This document shows, piece after piece, positions 49,109 to 59,254 of a stretch of DNA of 64,000 nucleotides (the stretch's first letter is position 1; every line of letters begins with the position of its first letter). This stretch comes from Herpomyces periplanetae (Eukaryota; Ascomycota; Laboulbeniomycetes; Herpomycetales; Herpomycetaceae), in NCBI GenBank assembly GCA_009733715.1, contig WMKJ01000007.1:141691-205690 (forward strand). Direction: 5' to 3'. Below the pieces are notes generated by a model, which saw nothing but the letters and a program-made list of their open reading frames with translations, had not been told where the DNA came from and did no database searches. The position numbers and the translations under genes are program-made.

Positions 49109-49765
49109 ATGGGATATTACGACGAAGACGGACATTACCATTCTCTTCGTCAAGGTCTTCATCGCGCTGCTGACAGAATTCTTCACCCGTTCGAACATCA
49201 CCATCACCAGGAATACCAGACTACACCTGCTCCTGGTTACAGACAAACTACTGATCGAGAGGTCGTCACTCCATTACCAGCTTCTCGTCCTACTTTGGTA
49301 GCAGCTCGTAAAATGCCGCCTAACGCAGTTCCGATCCCTTGCCACCATATCCGTATCGGTGATCTTCTTGTACTTCAAGGTCGACCATGTCAAGTCATAC
49401 GGATTTCGACATCTGCACAAACTGGACAGCATAGGTACCTGGGGGTTGATCTGTTCAGCAAGCAACTTCATGAAGAGTCTAGCTTTATATCCAACCCATC
49501 TCCTTCAGTGTTCGTTCAGAACATGTATGGACCTGTGTTCAAGCAGTATCGGGTGTTGGACATCTGCAGTGACGGACGTGTTGTGGCGATGACGGAGTCC
49601 GGTGATATTAAGCAAGGCTTGCCAGTACTGGACCAGAATGATCTTTTCCGTCGACTCAGTCATGCTTTTGATCAGGGCAAAGGGAGCGTCCGTGTACTTG
49701 TAGTAAACGACAATGGACGTGAACTTGCAGTTGATTACACTGTAGTTCACGGATCACGTCTTTAA
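49109..49765 (+). CDS. hex1: Woronin body major protein HEX-1
   Basis: Self-assembling protein of the Woronin body, the peroxisome-derived organelle that plugs septal pores after wounding; diagnostic of Pezizomycotina. This form is 218 aa, starting MGYYDEDGHYHS at the first AUG of the spliced leader. A His-rich stretch follows, and then the eIF5A-like core: IPCHHIRIGDLLVLQGRPCQ (about residues 76-95), VIRISTSAQTGQHRYLG, QLHEESSFISNPSPS, GPVFKQYRVLDI and the C-terminal fold ending VVHGSRL. SRL is a type 1 peroxisomal targeting signal. The hypusine-loop lysine of true eIF5A is replaced, as in other HEX-1. It converges on trs20, 280 bp between stops. Confidence 0.97.
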   Translation: MGYYDEDGHYHSLRQGLHRAADRILHPFEHHHHQEYQTTPAPGYRQTTDREVVTPLPASRPTLVAARKMPPNAVPIPCHHIRIGDLLVLQGRPCQVIRISTSAQTGQHRYLGVDLFSKQLHEESSFISNPSPSVFVQNMYGPVFKQYRVLDICSDGRVVAMTESGDIKQGLPVLDQNDLFRRLSHAFDQGKGSVRVLVVNDNGRELAVDYTVVHGSRL

Positions 49766-50045
49766 AGCATTGGAGCCTGTTGAGGATGGACGATGGCTTT
49801 GGTTCAGCGATTATTTTTGACTTTTGATATTTTGACATTCCCTAGTAATGGAATACTAGTTAATCCACTGCGGTTGACAGTTCATTCATTTTGAAATACA
49901 CTGATACAGATTGTCAATTAGCCGCTTTTATTCGCTCGTTAGCTGGTCTTGTAGTACAGTCGGGCAAATTTATGTCCATCAATATTAAGAAGTTCAGTTA
50001 CAAGAAAAAGTGATAGGAGGTCCAGTATATAGTATTGAGTAGGAT

Positions 50046-51437
50046 TTATAGATATTTTCTAGCAGCAGCGATTACTCGGGCGCGGAAAGCAGGATTTTGG
50101 ATGGACATGTCTGGGGTGTAGAAGGGGTTCATGAGGGTTTTGAGCCATGCGTCGTAGACATCGAGAAAGAAGTGTTTTATGGGTTCCTCAGTAGAGGAAG
50201 CAGTGGGTTGGTATGATGCGGAGGGTAAGGGATGGGGAGCGGAATCAGGATTAGTCGTGGAAGCAAGGGAAGATAGGGGAGAAAGGAATTTGGAGCGTGG
50301 CTCCGAAGTGGATGAGGTAGAAGTGGGTATGGTAGAAGAGGAGGAAGGGAGTTTGGAAGGTTTGGCGTGAGCGGGGGAGTTTGAGAAGACGGAAGCAAAC
50401 AAGCTTGAGTTTGTAGCAGAGGTTGACGAAGCGGGATAGGAGGGAAGAGGGGATGGTTTAGTAGAGGATAGTGAAGTGGAGGTATTTATAGATGGAGCAG
50501 AATCGTCGACAGTGGGAGTTGGATCGGTATCATGAGCGGGTAAAATAACGACAGAGCCGGGGGGCGGAGTTGTATACAAGGCGGAAAAGGGATTAGGAGA
50601 AGTGGATGGGGAAGGCAAAGAAGTAGCAGAAACGGAGGCGGGAGCAGACACGGGAGCGGGAGCGGGAGCAGGAGTAGGAGCAGGAACAGGCGCGGGAGCA
50701 GGAACAGGAACAGGGTTAGGTACACTGGATAATGTAGTCGTAGGACGATCAGATGTACCGTTTAACGCGGGAGGAGGAAAAGGAGGAGGAGGCGGTAAAG
50801 GGAGTTGAGGAGCGGGGGCAGGATAAGCGTGAGTATCGGGGTTAACGAGCAAGCAAAATTTGACATTTCCACCAGTAACGAAAGCAAAAACGTAATTACT
50901 CAAGTGACGATCCACGTAGCGTAAAAACATGCTGCCCGTCTGCCACTGTAGCTCTTCAATAGCATCCAAGCTGGCGTGAACGATAAACTGTAACATTGTA
51001 CGCACAAACGAGCGCTCGCGTGTATCGAGACAGGTTGGGGACGGGGTGGAATTGGAGGGGACTGTATCGCTGTTCTCACCGTCCCCCACCGGCACTACGG
51101 AGGCATCATCGTGATCCGTACTAGTATTGTTAATGCTGTTGCTGTTGGGCCGATTGGGATCGAGTTTGGTACCGAGGCCTGGGTTGACACTTGCACTACT
51201 CAATCGAGTCCATGCTGCGGAACTTTGTTGATAATCCGTGTCTACAGGATATTTGTGTGGAGCGTAACTGGTTCCATCGTTTCCGTACCCCGGTATACGC
51301 GGAACAATACCTGAACTGAAGCTAAAGTGTGCCGCTTTAAATCGACTCAGACCGTCCAGTCCGTTACGCGACGTGCCAAATTCGTGTTCGAATAACGGCT
51401 GGTCCCGCGTTCCAATTATGGCAAAGTAGAATGACAT
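50046..51437 (-). CDS. trs20: TRAPP subunit Trs20/sedlin with large insertions
   Basis: Core subunit of the TRAPP vesicle-tethering complexes (TRAPPC2/sedlin in humans), acting in ER-Golgi traffic. The family is about 140-180 aa; this frame is 463 aa without introns. The longin-fold pieces are in order: MSFYFAIIGTRDQPLFEHEF (1-20), FVRTMLQFIVHASLDAIEEL (about 145-164), a LRYVDRHLSNYVFAFVTGGN block, KFCLLVNP, and finally EEPIKHFFLDVYDAWLKTLM and NPFYTPDMS to the C-terminal KYL. About 100 residues are inserted after strand 2, and about 215 residues of Pro/Ala- and Ser/Thr-rich repeats after the VNP strand. Smaller inserts at these places are usual in filamentous ascomycetes. No stop interrupts the inserts. 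It shares a 352-bp divergent promoter with mL60. Confidence 0.93.
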   Translation of the reverse strand: MSFYFAIIGTRDQPLFEHEFGTSRNGLDGLSRFKAAHFSFSSGIVPRIPGYGNDGTSYAPHKYPVDTDYQQSSAAWTRLSSASVNPGLGTKLDPNRPNSNSINNTSTDHDDASVVPVGDGENSDTVPSNSTPSPTCLDTRERSFVRTMLQFIVHASLDAIEELQWQTGSMFLRYVDRHLSNYVFAFVTGGNVKFCLLVNPDTHAYPAPAPQLPLPPPPPFPPPALNGTSDRPTTTLSSVPNPVPVPAPAPVPAPTPAPAPAPVSAPASVSATSLPSPSTSPNPFSALYTTPPPGSVVILPAHDTDPTPTVDDSAPSINTSTSLSSTKPSPLPSYPASSTSATNSSLFASVFSNSPAHAKPSKLPSSSSTIPTSTSSTSEPRSKFLSPLSSLASTTNPDSAPHPLPSASYQPTASSTEEPIKHFFLDVYDAWLKTLMNPFYTPDMSIQNPAFRARVIAAARKYL

Positions 51438-51789
51438 CGTGGTAAATTTTCCTTGCCGTTAGTCTGGCCCTGACAGAACAAATTCGTAAAAACCTGAAGT
51501 GAAACTTGCCCGCCCAGGATGAAGTTAGCTTGGATTAATCCATTTCCATTCCCATCGCGACCCGCACGCGTCTGGCTCGTCACGTGAGGGCCTGGGGCGG
51601 CGAAATTCGATCGTGAAGGAGGAAAGTTGGCGATGGAGATGGAAGCAGAGTTTGTGTTTGAGTGAAGGCAGAGCGGCGTGCGAGATTAAAGCAGAGTTTA
51701 CGGACCGAGGCGACGCGATCGAGCATTGTTGACTGGGAAAAACAGGATTTCTGGATTCGGGTTGGGTTGGGGATAGATTTGGGCCGTCC
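51438..51789. promoter_or_regulatory. Bidirectional promoter of trs20 and mL60
   Basis: 352 bp between two outward-facing start codons, containing a perfect TCACGTGA palindrome at 51580-51587, about 145 bp from trs20 and 203 bp from the mL60 start. ACGCGT occurs nearby at 51567-51572. Confidence 0.5.
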
Positions 51790-52281
51790 ATGTTGGGATT
51801 CGCTTTTCACGCTACCCGCACTCTGCTCCGCAAGGAACAGTGCGGCGTTCGGCCCAGCGGTCTGCTGTGGAAGCGACCGTTTCGCCTGTCAAAACATCAG
51901 AAACGGCGTTTGCGCCTGAGGTTGAAGCGGGTGGATGATGTTGTCGATACGCTTCGGCTTGCTCTAACCAATCTTCCCCGGCAAAATTCTACGGCTACAT
52001 CGTCTTGTGGGCTTCCTAAATCTTCGTCCACTGGACTTCTAGCTCTGGATCGCTGGTTAGCTACTATGCCGCGTGAAAGGGAAATGCCGGCTCGCGATAA
52101 GTACTGGGTCTTTGATCGAAAAGTTCGTGGATTCCGTAAAGGTGTTCACAGTATGTTCACATCGATACACTGCTACCTTGTTCTTGAACTGGCAATATAT
52201 TCTTGTTTCTAACTATACCTTTCTCTAGAAATCCCCAAATGGACTCGCGTGTCTCAGCGAATCAATCCTCCAGGTTACTGA
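51790..52281 (+). CDS. MRPL31: Mitochondrial large-subunit ribosomal protein mL60 (Mrpl31 type)
   Basis: Fungal mitoribosomal protein mL60. Exon 1 is 51790-52150 and exon 2 is 52229-52281, giving 137 aa. The GTATGT donor, CTAAC branch and CTAG acceptor give phase 1 and restore the family's C-terminus: MPARDKYWVFDRKVRGFRKG, then VHKIPKWTR, VSQRINPPGY. The N-terminal half has GLLWKRPFRLSKHQKRRLRLRL and RVDDVVDTLRLAL, also typical. The basic start supports mitochondrial import. The converging downstream gene ends about 170 bp away. Confidence 0.93.
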
Positions 52282-52449
52282 TCTAATCTGGGTCGATCGT
52301 GAGCCCTTCCTGCGGAAGGGTTGCCTATACTCGCGGGCTGTACACTTGTGGAATGATCTGTATTTTCAATGACTATTTGTCCCTGTAAACTAATTCATTT
52401 CATTTATACAATCGATTCACCCTTCTACACCCATCCAATCCTCTTCTCT

Positions 52450-55400
52450 TCAACTAACTTCCACCCCTGCTGGTGTTCTCCGCACCACATCTCCAAGTCC
52501 ATTCCTATTATTTTGAGCCCTGACTTTACTTCCTATGCCGCCACTACCTTTTCCCTTCACCGCCTCTGAAGTCTTCTTCACTCTTCCTGTTGACGATTTA
52601 CTCGACTTTCCCGACTTCTCTTTTCCATTCCCTTCTTTACCCATATCACCCTCCAACCCTCCATTTTCCACATTTCTCTCCACCTCTGCCGCTTGCTCTT
52701 CTGCTCGTTTTCTTGCTTCGCGAATCTTTCGTGTTCGATCTGCGTATTGCTGTATTTGTTGATGCCCCAACACTCTTAATACAATCACACAGTCTGTCCT
52801 TAGTTCAAATCGTTCGTGTGCTTCAATTAACGCCTCCGGGTTAACTAGTCTACGGTCAATCTTTGTCCACCTTGCTCCTTCTGGAATTCCTGCTTCCCGC
52901 GCTGCTGCAACAATCGTTGAATCCTTTGGTAATGCAACACCCTCACGTACTGTCGCTGGATATTCGGGAAATTTGGCTGTCGGTGGTTTAAGAATCGATT
53001 TTGGTCGACTTTGTTCAAGATCTCCACTCGGCGTTCGAAGCCCCTTTAGCAATAACATTTCTTTACTTCCCCGTTCCTTACGCCTACATCCTCTCCCATT
53101 GCTCCCCGTTGTACATTGCCGACTTGAATTTGCATCTCCTCCATTCAACGATGAACTTTCCCATAACTGCTTATTCCTCTTCTTCCATTTGCTGGATTCT
53201 GTATCTCTCTCGTATAAACGTTCACTATCGCCCTCTCCTTTAGTTGTTTTCCATTCCCCACTACTCCTCCCACCTGATCTACTCCTAGAATTCGCCTTTC
53301 CTTCTCGATATTCATAACCAATGTCCTCTCTAGGGAAAGGCAAAGGTTCACGATATGTTTTTTTCTTCCAATCATTGCTGTTACCTGCTCTTAATTCATG
53401 ATTCGATGATTTTCTGCTCTCACTTATAGATGATTTTCTCGATAAACTTCTCTCATCTGATGCTCTTCCATTTGCTATCTTTACCTTTTCACCAATTAAA
53501 CCTCCTTCATCTTCACTATTAACACCACTTCCTTGTTTCAAAATTTTTCCTACCCCTTCTCCTCCTTCACACCTTATACTTCTGCTGACGCTGCTTGAAC
53601 TCATCAATGAACCATTCATATCATCCACACATTCTTCATAACATTTTCCGCAACATGCCGAACAACGTGATTTACTACTTCGTCGTACTTCCCGACTTAC
53701 ACTACCCCCAGTTCCTTCATACTTATTTCCATGCTTAGAGGTAATCTTTGGTATCGGTTCCCTTGAAGCGTCGGAAATTCCACCCTTGTTATGACTATGT
53801 TCTCTATTATGCCTTCCATGCCGCTTCTTAACTGATCCTTCATTACCGGGTACACTATCACGGGGTTCTTTCATCGATATTGACCCTGTAGATCTTCGTT
53901 TGTCACATACTGGACCCAGCCTCACACCGCTCGACAAGTCAATTTCCTCCTTACTCGTTTCCATTAGTACCGGAGTTGTTGATGAAAGTCGACGACTGCA
54001 CAATCCCTTAAGATAGGTGTTCCAACTACTGTTAACATCCGATTTACAATTTTTTGCCGTACCCTTTACCAACTCACGCTTAGAGCAAGAGGGGGGAGGT
54101 CGGCCTGTAAAATTATCACTATCAGCAGGATGGGAATGATATTCTCGACCTTGTGATTTTGACCGTAAACATGAATGTCCATAATGATCACGCGAAGAAG
54201 AATGTTGGCCAAACAGACCCTCTGTTGGATCATTTAAAGATTGACTACGCGAACCTGCACTATAACTTGATGAGGAGGATGGTCGGTTAGTGTGCTCTGA
54301 CAGCGCCTTGGAAACTTCATTCAAGGCACAATTTGAACAACCCGGACAATTCGCCGGTGATCGATACGAAGTTAATGACTGCTTGCACACATTATGATGT
54401 CGATGATCAATTGACGTATCTCCAGTCGTTTGACCGGTGCGTCTTGGCCCATTAATAATGGGAGGTGAAGTTGGGGCGCTAGACGAGCGCGTTGAGGCAT
54501 ACGATAATGATGGCTCAGAATCTAGAGAAGGATCTGCCTTTAAATGAAAAGGGTGAGATCCGGAACAACAACGAGAATGAGGACCCGAAGATGAATGAGG
54601 CGTAGCACGGGAGAAACTATGACCATGTGAACATACTCGCGGTACAGAACCTGCCAAAGTGGTTGAAGTAGTTCGTTCGTGAAGGGGAGACCGATTTCCC
54701 ATTGAATGCAAAATATGCCGAGAGTATGACGGATGTAAATAAGGATTATCGGCACAATCATCTAACATGTATGCTTGATAAGATGTCAGCTCACCAGGAA
54801 GAGATGAACTTGAACATTGCTGACGATGAACAGTTGGATAATAAGCAAGGTTTGAAATCATGAGTGAATAATGAGATGGATGTAAAGGTAAAGGGTGAGG
54901 GTAACGTTGTAAATGAGTAGGCATTGATAAAGGACGCGGAACGGCATGGGAAGGCATAATAGAACTAGATAAACGTGGTGTTATGTCAAGATGAGCACGG
55001 GAATGATGATGATGGTGTCGATAATGTTGATTAGCAGGATGAGAGTGAGTTGAATGTGATTGAGAAGAAAGATGGGTGGGTAGCTGCTGCAATGGTTGTA
55101 AGTGCCGTGCCACGGAGCCTGAAGAAGTTGGAGGTATGGTAGCTGTTTGTGAAGAAGGTGCTAAACCAGGTTTGCAAGTGGAATTTCCAACTGAGCAATG
55201 ATGGTTATCAGAATTTGTGAAGGTTTGCTTATAAACTGGAAAAGGCGATACAGATTTGTCATGGGTGAAGTCAGGTGGACGCGATTTGTATGTTGTGTTG
55301 AAATCGGGTTCATTGCAATGTCGAAAAGAATCCGATGAATCGTCAACAATAGGTTTATAAGTCGGACTTGACGATCCATTTGACGAAAGAGACGGTGAGT

Positions 55401-55497
55401 TTTCCAAATAAGAGTTGTTAGATGATGAAGCGTCACATGCAAGTGACAATTCGTCCTTGAAGATTGTGGTATTGGGGGGAAATGACTTTTTCGCCAT
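52450..55497 (-). CDS. Large disordered protein with conserved Pezizomycotina C-terminal domain
   Basis: A 1015-aa intronless frame. The N-terminal two thirds are Ser/His/Pro-rich and disordered, with a cysteine cluster CSACCGKCYEEC (about residue 615) and many basic-serine stretches. The only clearly conserved part is at about 830-935: RPKSILKPPTAKFPEYPATV, then GIPEGARWTKIDRRLVNPEA, HERFELRTDCVIVLRVL and a basic helix. I recall this block from many filamentous-ascomycete proteins; I believe it is catalogued as DUF8035, with no function known to me. The C-terminus is Lys/Gly/Ser-rich. A 47-bp stretch of this coding sequence (54138-54184) recurs exactly at the right end of the window. Upstream DNA to about 57 kb is purine-rich on the + strand. 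Confidence 0.85.
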   Translation of the reverse strand: MAKKSFPPNTTIFKDELSLACDASSSNNSYLENSPSLSSNGSSSPTYKPIVDDSSDSFRHCNEPDFNTTYKSRPPDFTHDKSVSPFPVYKQTFTNSDNHHCSVGNSTCKPGLAPSSQTATIPPTSSGSVARHLQPLQQLPTHLSSQSHSTHSHPANQHYRHHHHHSRAHLDITPRLSSSIMPSHAVPRPLSMPTHLQRYPHPLPLHPSHYSLMISNLAYYPTVHRQQCSSSSLPGELTSYQAYMLDDCADNPYLHPSYSRHILHSMGNRSPLHERTTSTTLAGSVPRVCSHGHSFSRATPHSSSGPHSRCCSGSHPFHLKADPSLDSEPSLSYASTRSSSAPTSPPIINGPRRTGQTTGDTSIDHRHHNVCKQSLTSYRSPANCPGCSNCALNEVSKALSEHTNRPSSSSSYSAGSRSQSLNDPTEGLFGQHSSSRDHYGHSCLRSKSQGREYHSHPADSDNFTGRPPPSCSKRELVKGTAKNCKSDVNSSWNTYLKGLCSRRLSSTTPVLMETSKEEIDLSSGVRLGPVCDKRRSTGSISMKEPRDSVPGNEGSVKKRHGRHNREHSHNKGGISDASREPIPKITSKHGNKYEGTGGSVSREVRRSSKSRCSACCGKCYEECVDDMNGSLMSSSSVSRSIRCEGGEGVGKILKQGSGVNSEDEGGLIGEKVKIANGRASDERSLSRKSSISESRKSSNHELRAGNSNDWKKKTYREPLPFPREDIGYEYREGKANSRSRSGGRSSGEWKTTKGEGDSERLYERDTESSKWKKRNKQLWESSSLNGGDANSSRQCTTGSNGRGCRRKERGSKEMLLLKGLRTPSGDLEQSRPKSILKPPTAKFPEYPATVREGVALPKDSTIVAAAREAGIPEGARWTKIDRRLVNPEALIEAHERFELRTDCVIVLRVLGHQQIQQYADRTRKIREARKRAEEQAAEVERNVENGGLEGDMGKEGNGKEKSGKSSKSSTGRVKKTSEAVKGKGSGGIGSKVRAQNNRNGLGDVVRRTPAGVEVS
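54138..54184 (+). repeat. Exact 47-bp direct repeat, copy 1
   Basis: Identical to 63954-64000 in the same orientation. This copy is inside the large disordered-protein gene and encodes, on the minus strand, YGHSCLRSKSQGREY. The left flanks diverge apart from two bases. Confidence 0.95.
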
Positions 55498-58400
55498 CAG
55501 CGAAGGAATAGATGGGTAAATATTCGGTTAGTATAGGTGAAAGTATAGGTTAGGGGAATTGAAAAAAGTTATTCATGAGTATAGCCAACACAAGGCAATT
55601 TAACGATGGAAAAGAAATATGTGTACATTGGTATGTATTGTCAAGTTAGGCGAATGCAAGGTTTAAGAATGTTAAAAGTGCCTGTAAAAGAGCAAGTATG
55701 TACGTATGTAAGAAGGATTGATATACTTGTTTATTAGGGATCCTGAGTGATAAGGACAGATGAGCAGATAGGATATAACAGATGGTTTTCAGATGAACGA
55801 AAATGTTGTTGAAGTATTGAAATTAACTTGGTAAGCGGTTGGGTACGGTAAATGGGATGCAGGGAGTTTTTATGTGCACATGATCTGATACGAATGTGTA
55901 GACAATTATTTAAGTTAAAGTAGAAAGAATAAATGAAGGGTAAGTAAGATTAAGAGGGTTGATTTGACTATTTCGGAACGAGAAGTTTGAACAAAAGAGA
56001 TTAATTAATTTGAGGAAAAAGGAGGGGAAGTTGTTCACCCCGAGACCTAATTTCGTAAAGTAGAAAGATGAAGATACACTAAGATGGAGGAAGGGGAGGG
56101 AAGGAAGTTAGTAGGGGAAATTAAGGTGGACGGAGAAAGGAAGAAATCGAAGGGATGAGGATGAAGGGAAAAAAACGGTAGGGTACATGACATAGAGAAG
56201 AGAGGCAAGTAAGAACGGGGGAAGGGAGAAGAGGGAATTATGAAAGGTGATATATAGTTGGAGAGGAAATGGAGAAAAGAAGGGAAAAAGTGGATAAAAT
56301 CTGGCAATGAGGCGAAATTTAGAAGAATGGAAAAGATAAGGAAATTGAAGAATTTAGTACATACGTGAATACTTATATACTTGCGAAGCAAGAAGTTCCG
56401 ATAATACAGATAAACATTACACGACGTTTATGTGTAAAATGGAACGGAAAATAGTAGGGTTAAAAGTTTGTCACTCAATAAATGGTGACATGTAACATGC
56501 ATGATCAATTAAAGTGAGAGGTAGCCTGTGATCAATAGATGATAAGCTGATTAGATGGATAGAGGTGACAATTACACAATTGAGTAAACGAATGAGAAAA
56601 GAAACAGTCCAAGGTAGGTAAAGTTAGGTGAAGTTTCGTTACAAGGACACAAGAACTAAGTAGAGAAAACCGTACGCGCGGGAGGGGGAGGACACACAGA
56701 TTAGCATAAAATGCATACATGCATGCAATCATGGAATGATCGGCTAAAAGAAATGGAAATAATTATCGAGGAAGAAGGGGAAAAAAGTAGAATTTTGGAG
56801 GAAAATTTTGGAGAAAGGAAAAAAGTCAAAAAGAAGCGAGAAGTTGGTGGACAAAAGTACGAATTTCGACAACTAAAAGAATGCTGACGTGAGCAACAAT
56901 GACTAATGGATGTTTAGTCAGGGGGAGGAGGGCGCGGGGAAGAAAGGCTGAAGAAAAGGGAGGGGGAAGTGGTTAGCGAGGTGAAGTGGGGAGTAGTAGG
57001 ATAACGAAAGTGACAAGTTTGCTGATATTCAAGAGAATGTTAGTTGACGCACGAACGAGAGAATTATGCAGTACACCATTTCATTGGGTGCAGTTTTATT
57101 CGATGATAGGCAAAGAAAACGATAAGCGTGGGTATGGGGAAGCGAAGGAGGGGGGAAAAAGGGAGAATAAGGAGAAACAGTGCATTTGGAGGGTAAGATA
57201 AAAGTAGCAAACAAGCTCATTTCACGATTCAGAGTCTGAAAAGAATCTTAATTGAATAGACATGATACGTTTGATAAAATTTTTGCGTACCTTTACGCGG
57301 AAGCCCATTTCACCGGTTAGACTTATGCACACACTTAACAGGCTAAAACAAAGAAATTCTTTCCCCTCTCGCGTCCCTGAAGCCAAAAAATCCATCGTGG
57401 TGTTACATAATCAAATGCTGTTATGTAATGGATTGCCAATGGGGAGACGGACGTGACGGAATATTTCCCGATCGGGTAAGTGGAAATTGAGGTTACGAAA
57501 GGGAACAAGGACGCATGGAGGTGGTAGAAGTAGGTGAGTAAACAGGAAGTGTAGAACAGAATGATGTAGGCTAGGATGAGGGAGGGGAAGGCTTCATGGG
57601 TGGTTAAAATAGTGTTAAGTATACTTTATGATAATGAGATTTTTTTGGAGTGATATATTTATTTAGGTTTATACAAATTTTCAAATTGGATGGAAATGTT
57701 TGCCGGTATGACGAATAGATCTAAGGAAAAAGAGAAACGGTTGAATTAAAGTTTTTTTTAAATTATTGGGTAGTAGATAATTTAGGTTGGCCACACAAAC
57801 ATGTTAATAATACTTTGAACAAGTTATGATATAAATAGGGAATTTTTCACGATGCAGTAAAATAAGAGTTTATGGTAGGGTACGAAAGAGGAGTACGGTA
57901 AGAAGGGTTAAAACAACACTGCCTTGGGGTGAATTAAACGCACGTATCATATTTCAGAAAAGGTAACAGTATAACTCTATGAAAGATTCTAAACTAAGCG
58001 GCGAATTCAAGTTTCACCGAGTGAACTGCAAGTTAAAGAGTGTTGCAAGTATGCCTTGGTTTCAAACACGCTACGACAATTTCCCCCATCCCTTCGTCCC
58101 GAATCACAAACCCTCAAGACGATCAAATCATCGTTCATACTTGCCGGCTCCGTTAAAAGATGTGCACAATACATCCGAAAAAATTACCGGATTAAGTAAT
58201 ACAGACGAAGTTTGACGATGGATCGTGACGGCGTTACCATCCGACGTTTGACGTAGTTATACATCCACCTGTCCACTCATCTACCGTGCGGGAAGAGTCG
58301 GTTCGGTTCACCGTATACGGTAACGTTGTATATACGTGTTAATCGTAACGGTGAAAGCATCAAGTTAATTTAGCTTCATGTGCGTCATAATGATATCTTA

Positions 58401-59254
58401 CACCGTAGCTTGATTTGAATTGTCATGTTACCTGATACCGAAAATTTTACCTATATTCATGTCCATATCCATATCTATACTTACACTTCCCGTTTGTTAA
58501 TCTTGACATACTCGGGTTTATCCTTCCGTCCACTCATCCATTCTTAACATTGAGTATAACTGTTCGATATTATCGAGGTTCGTCATCCTTTTCACCCGAA
58601 AAGTCAAACCTTCCTCTGCCGTTTCATGCGTAAACTTGTAGTAAATTGTGATGAAGTAAAGTATAAATCAAATACACATTCCTACATACAACTTACCTGA
58701 ACCTTTGGCCATGTAAGGATGTACAAACTATTACGTTTGAGCATACTACTATCTACGTACAAGATCATGTTGTGCTTTTCCACGCGACAGGCGGTCCAAG
58801 GATTTATTTAACATTGTACTGAACTGCACTACACTACACTTATGTGTTAAGCTTGTGCCTGAGAAATACTTATTACCGCAATCTTCGTTGGGTTAACATG
58901 TCAATCTCACGTTAAACGGATAAAATTATTGTCAAATGTACTGAACTATCTAAATGAATGAATTACGACAGGCTTATATTAATATTTTATTGCGCCAAAA
59001 AGAATATCCCCCCCCCTCCACCAAGCATTTCACACATGGTTCGTTGGTGCATGATTTTATACGGGTATACCAATTGAAACATAAAGATTTTGTCGTTTAT
59101 GAAACATTAAAACTTTGGCAAATACTGCAAATTGCCTACTTCACGGGTAAACTAGAGGCAAGTGTTAAGTAAAACTTACATTTAAATGACTAGGTTAATA
59201 AGAAAAACCCAACGGTTAACTGAGCATTTTATATACGTCACGATAAATCAAACA
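55498..59254. other. Intergenic region upstream of the disordered-protein gene
   Basis: About 3.8 kb. From 55.5 to 57.6 kb the + strand is purine-rich, that is, CT-rich on the sense strand of the minus-strand gene, suggesting its leader and promoter. From 57.6 to 59.25 kb it is AT-rich and mixed. Short + strand frames at 57262-57456, 57979-58215 and 58954-59172 are 64-78 codons; the last is the most protein-like but matches nothing I know. None is called as a gene. Confidence 0.45.

Noticed and set aside
58954-59172. 72-codon + strand frame starting MNELRQAYINILLRQKEYPP, converging on yvh1.
   Set aside because: Protein-like in composition but unrecognised, with no leader or intron evidence. 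Transcript data would be needed to call it.
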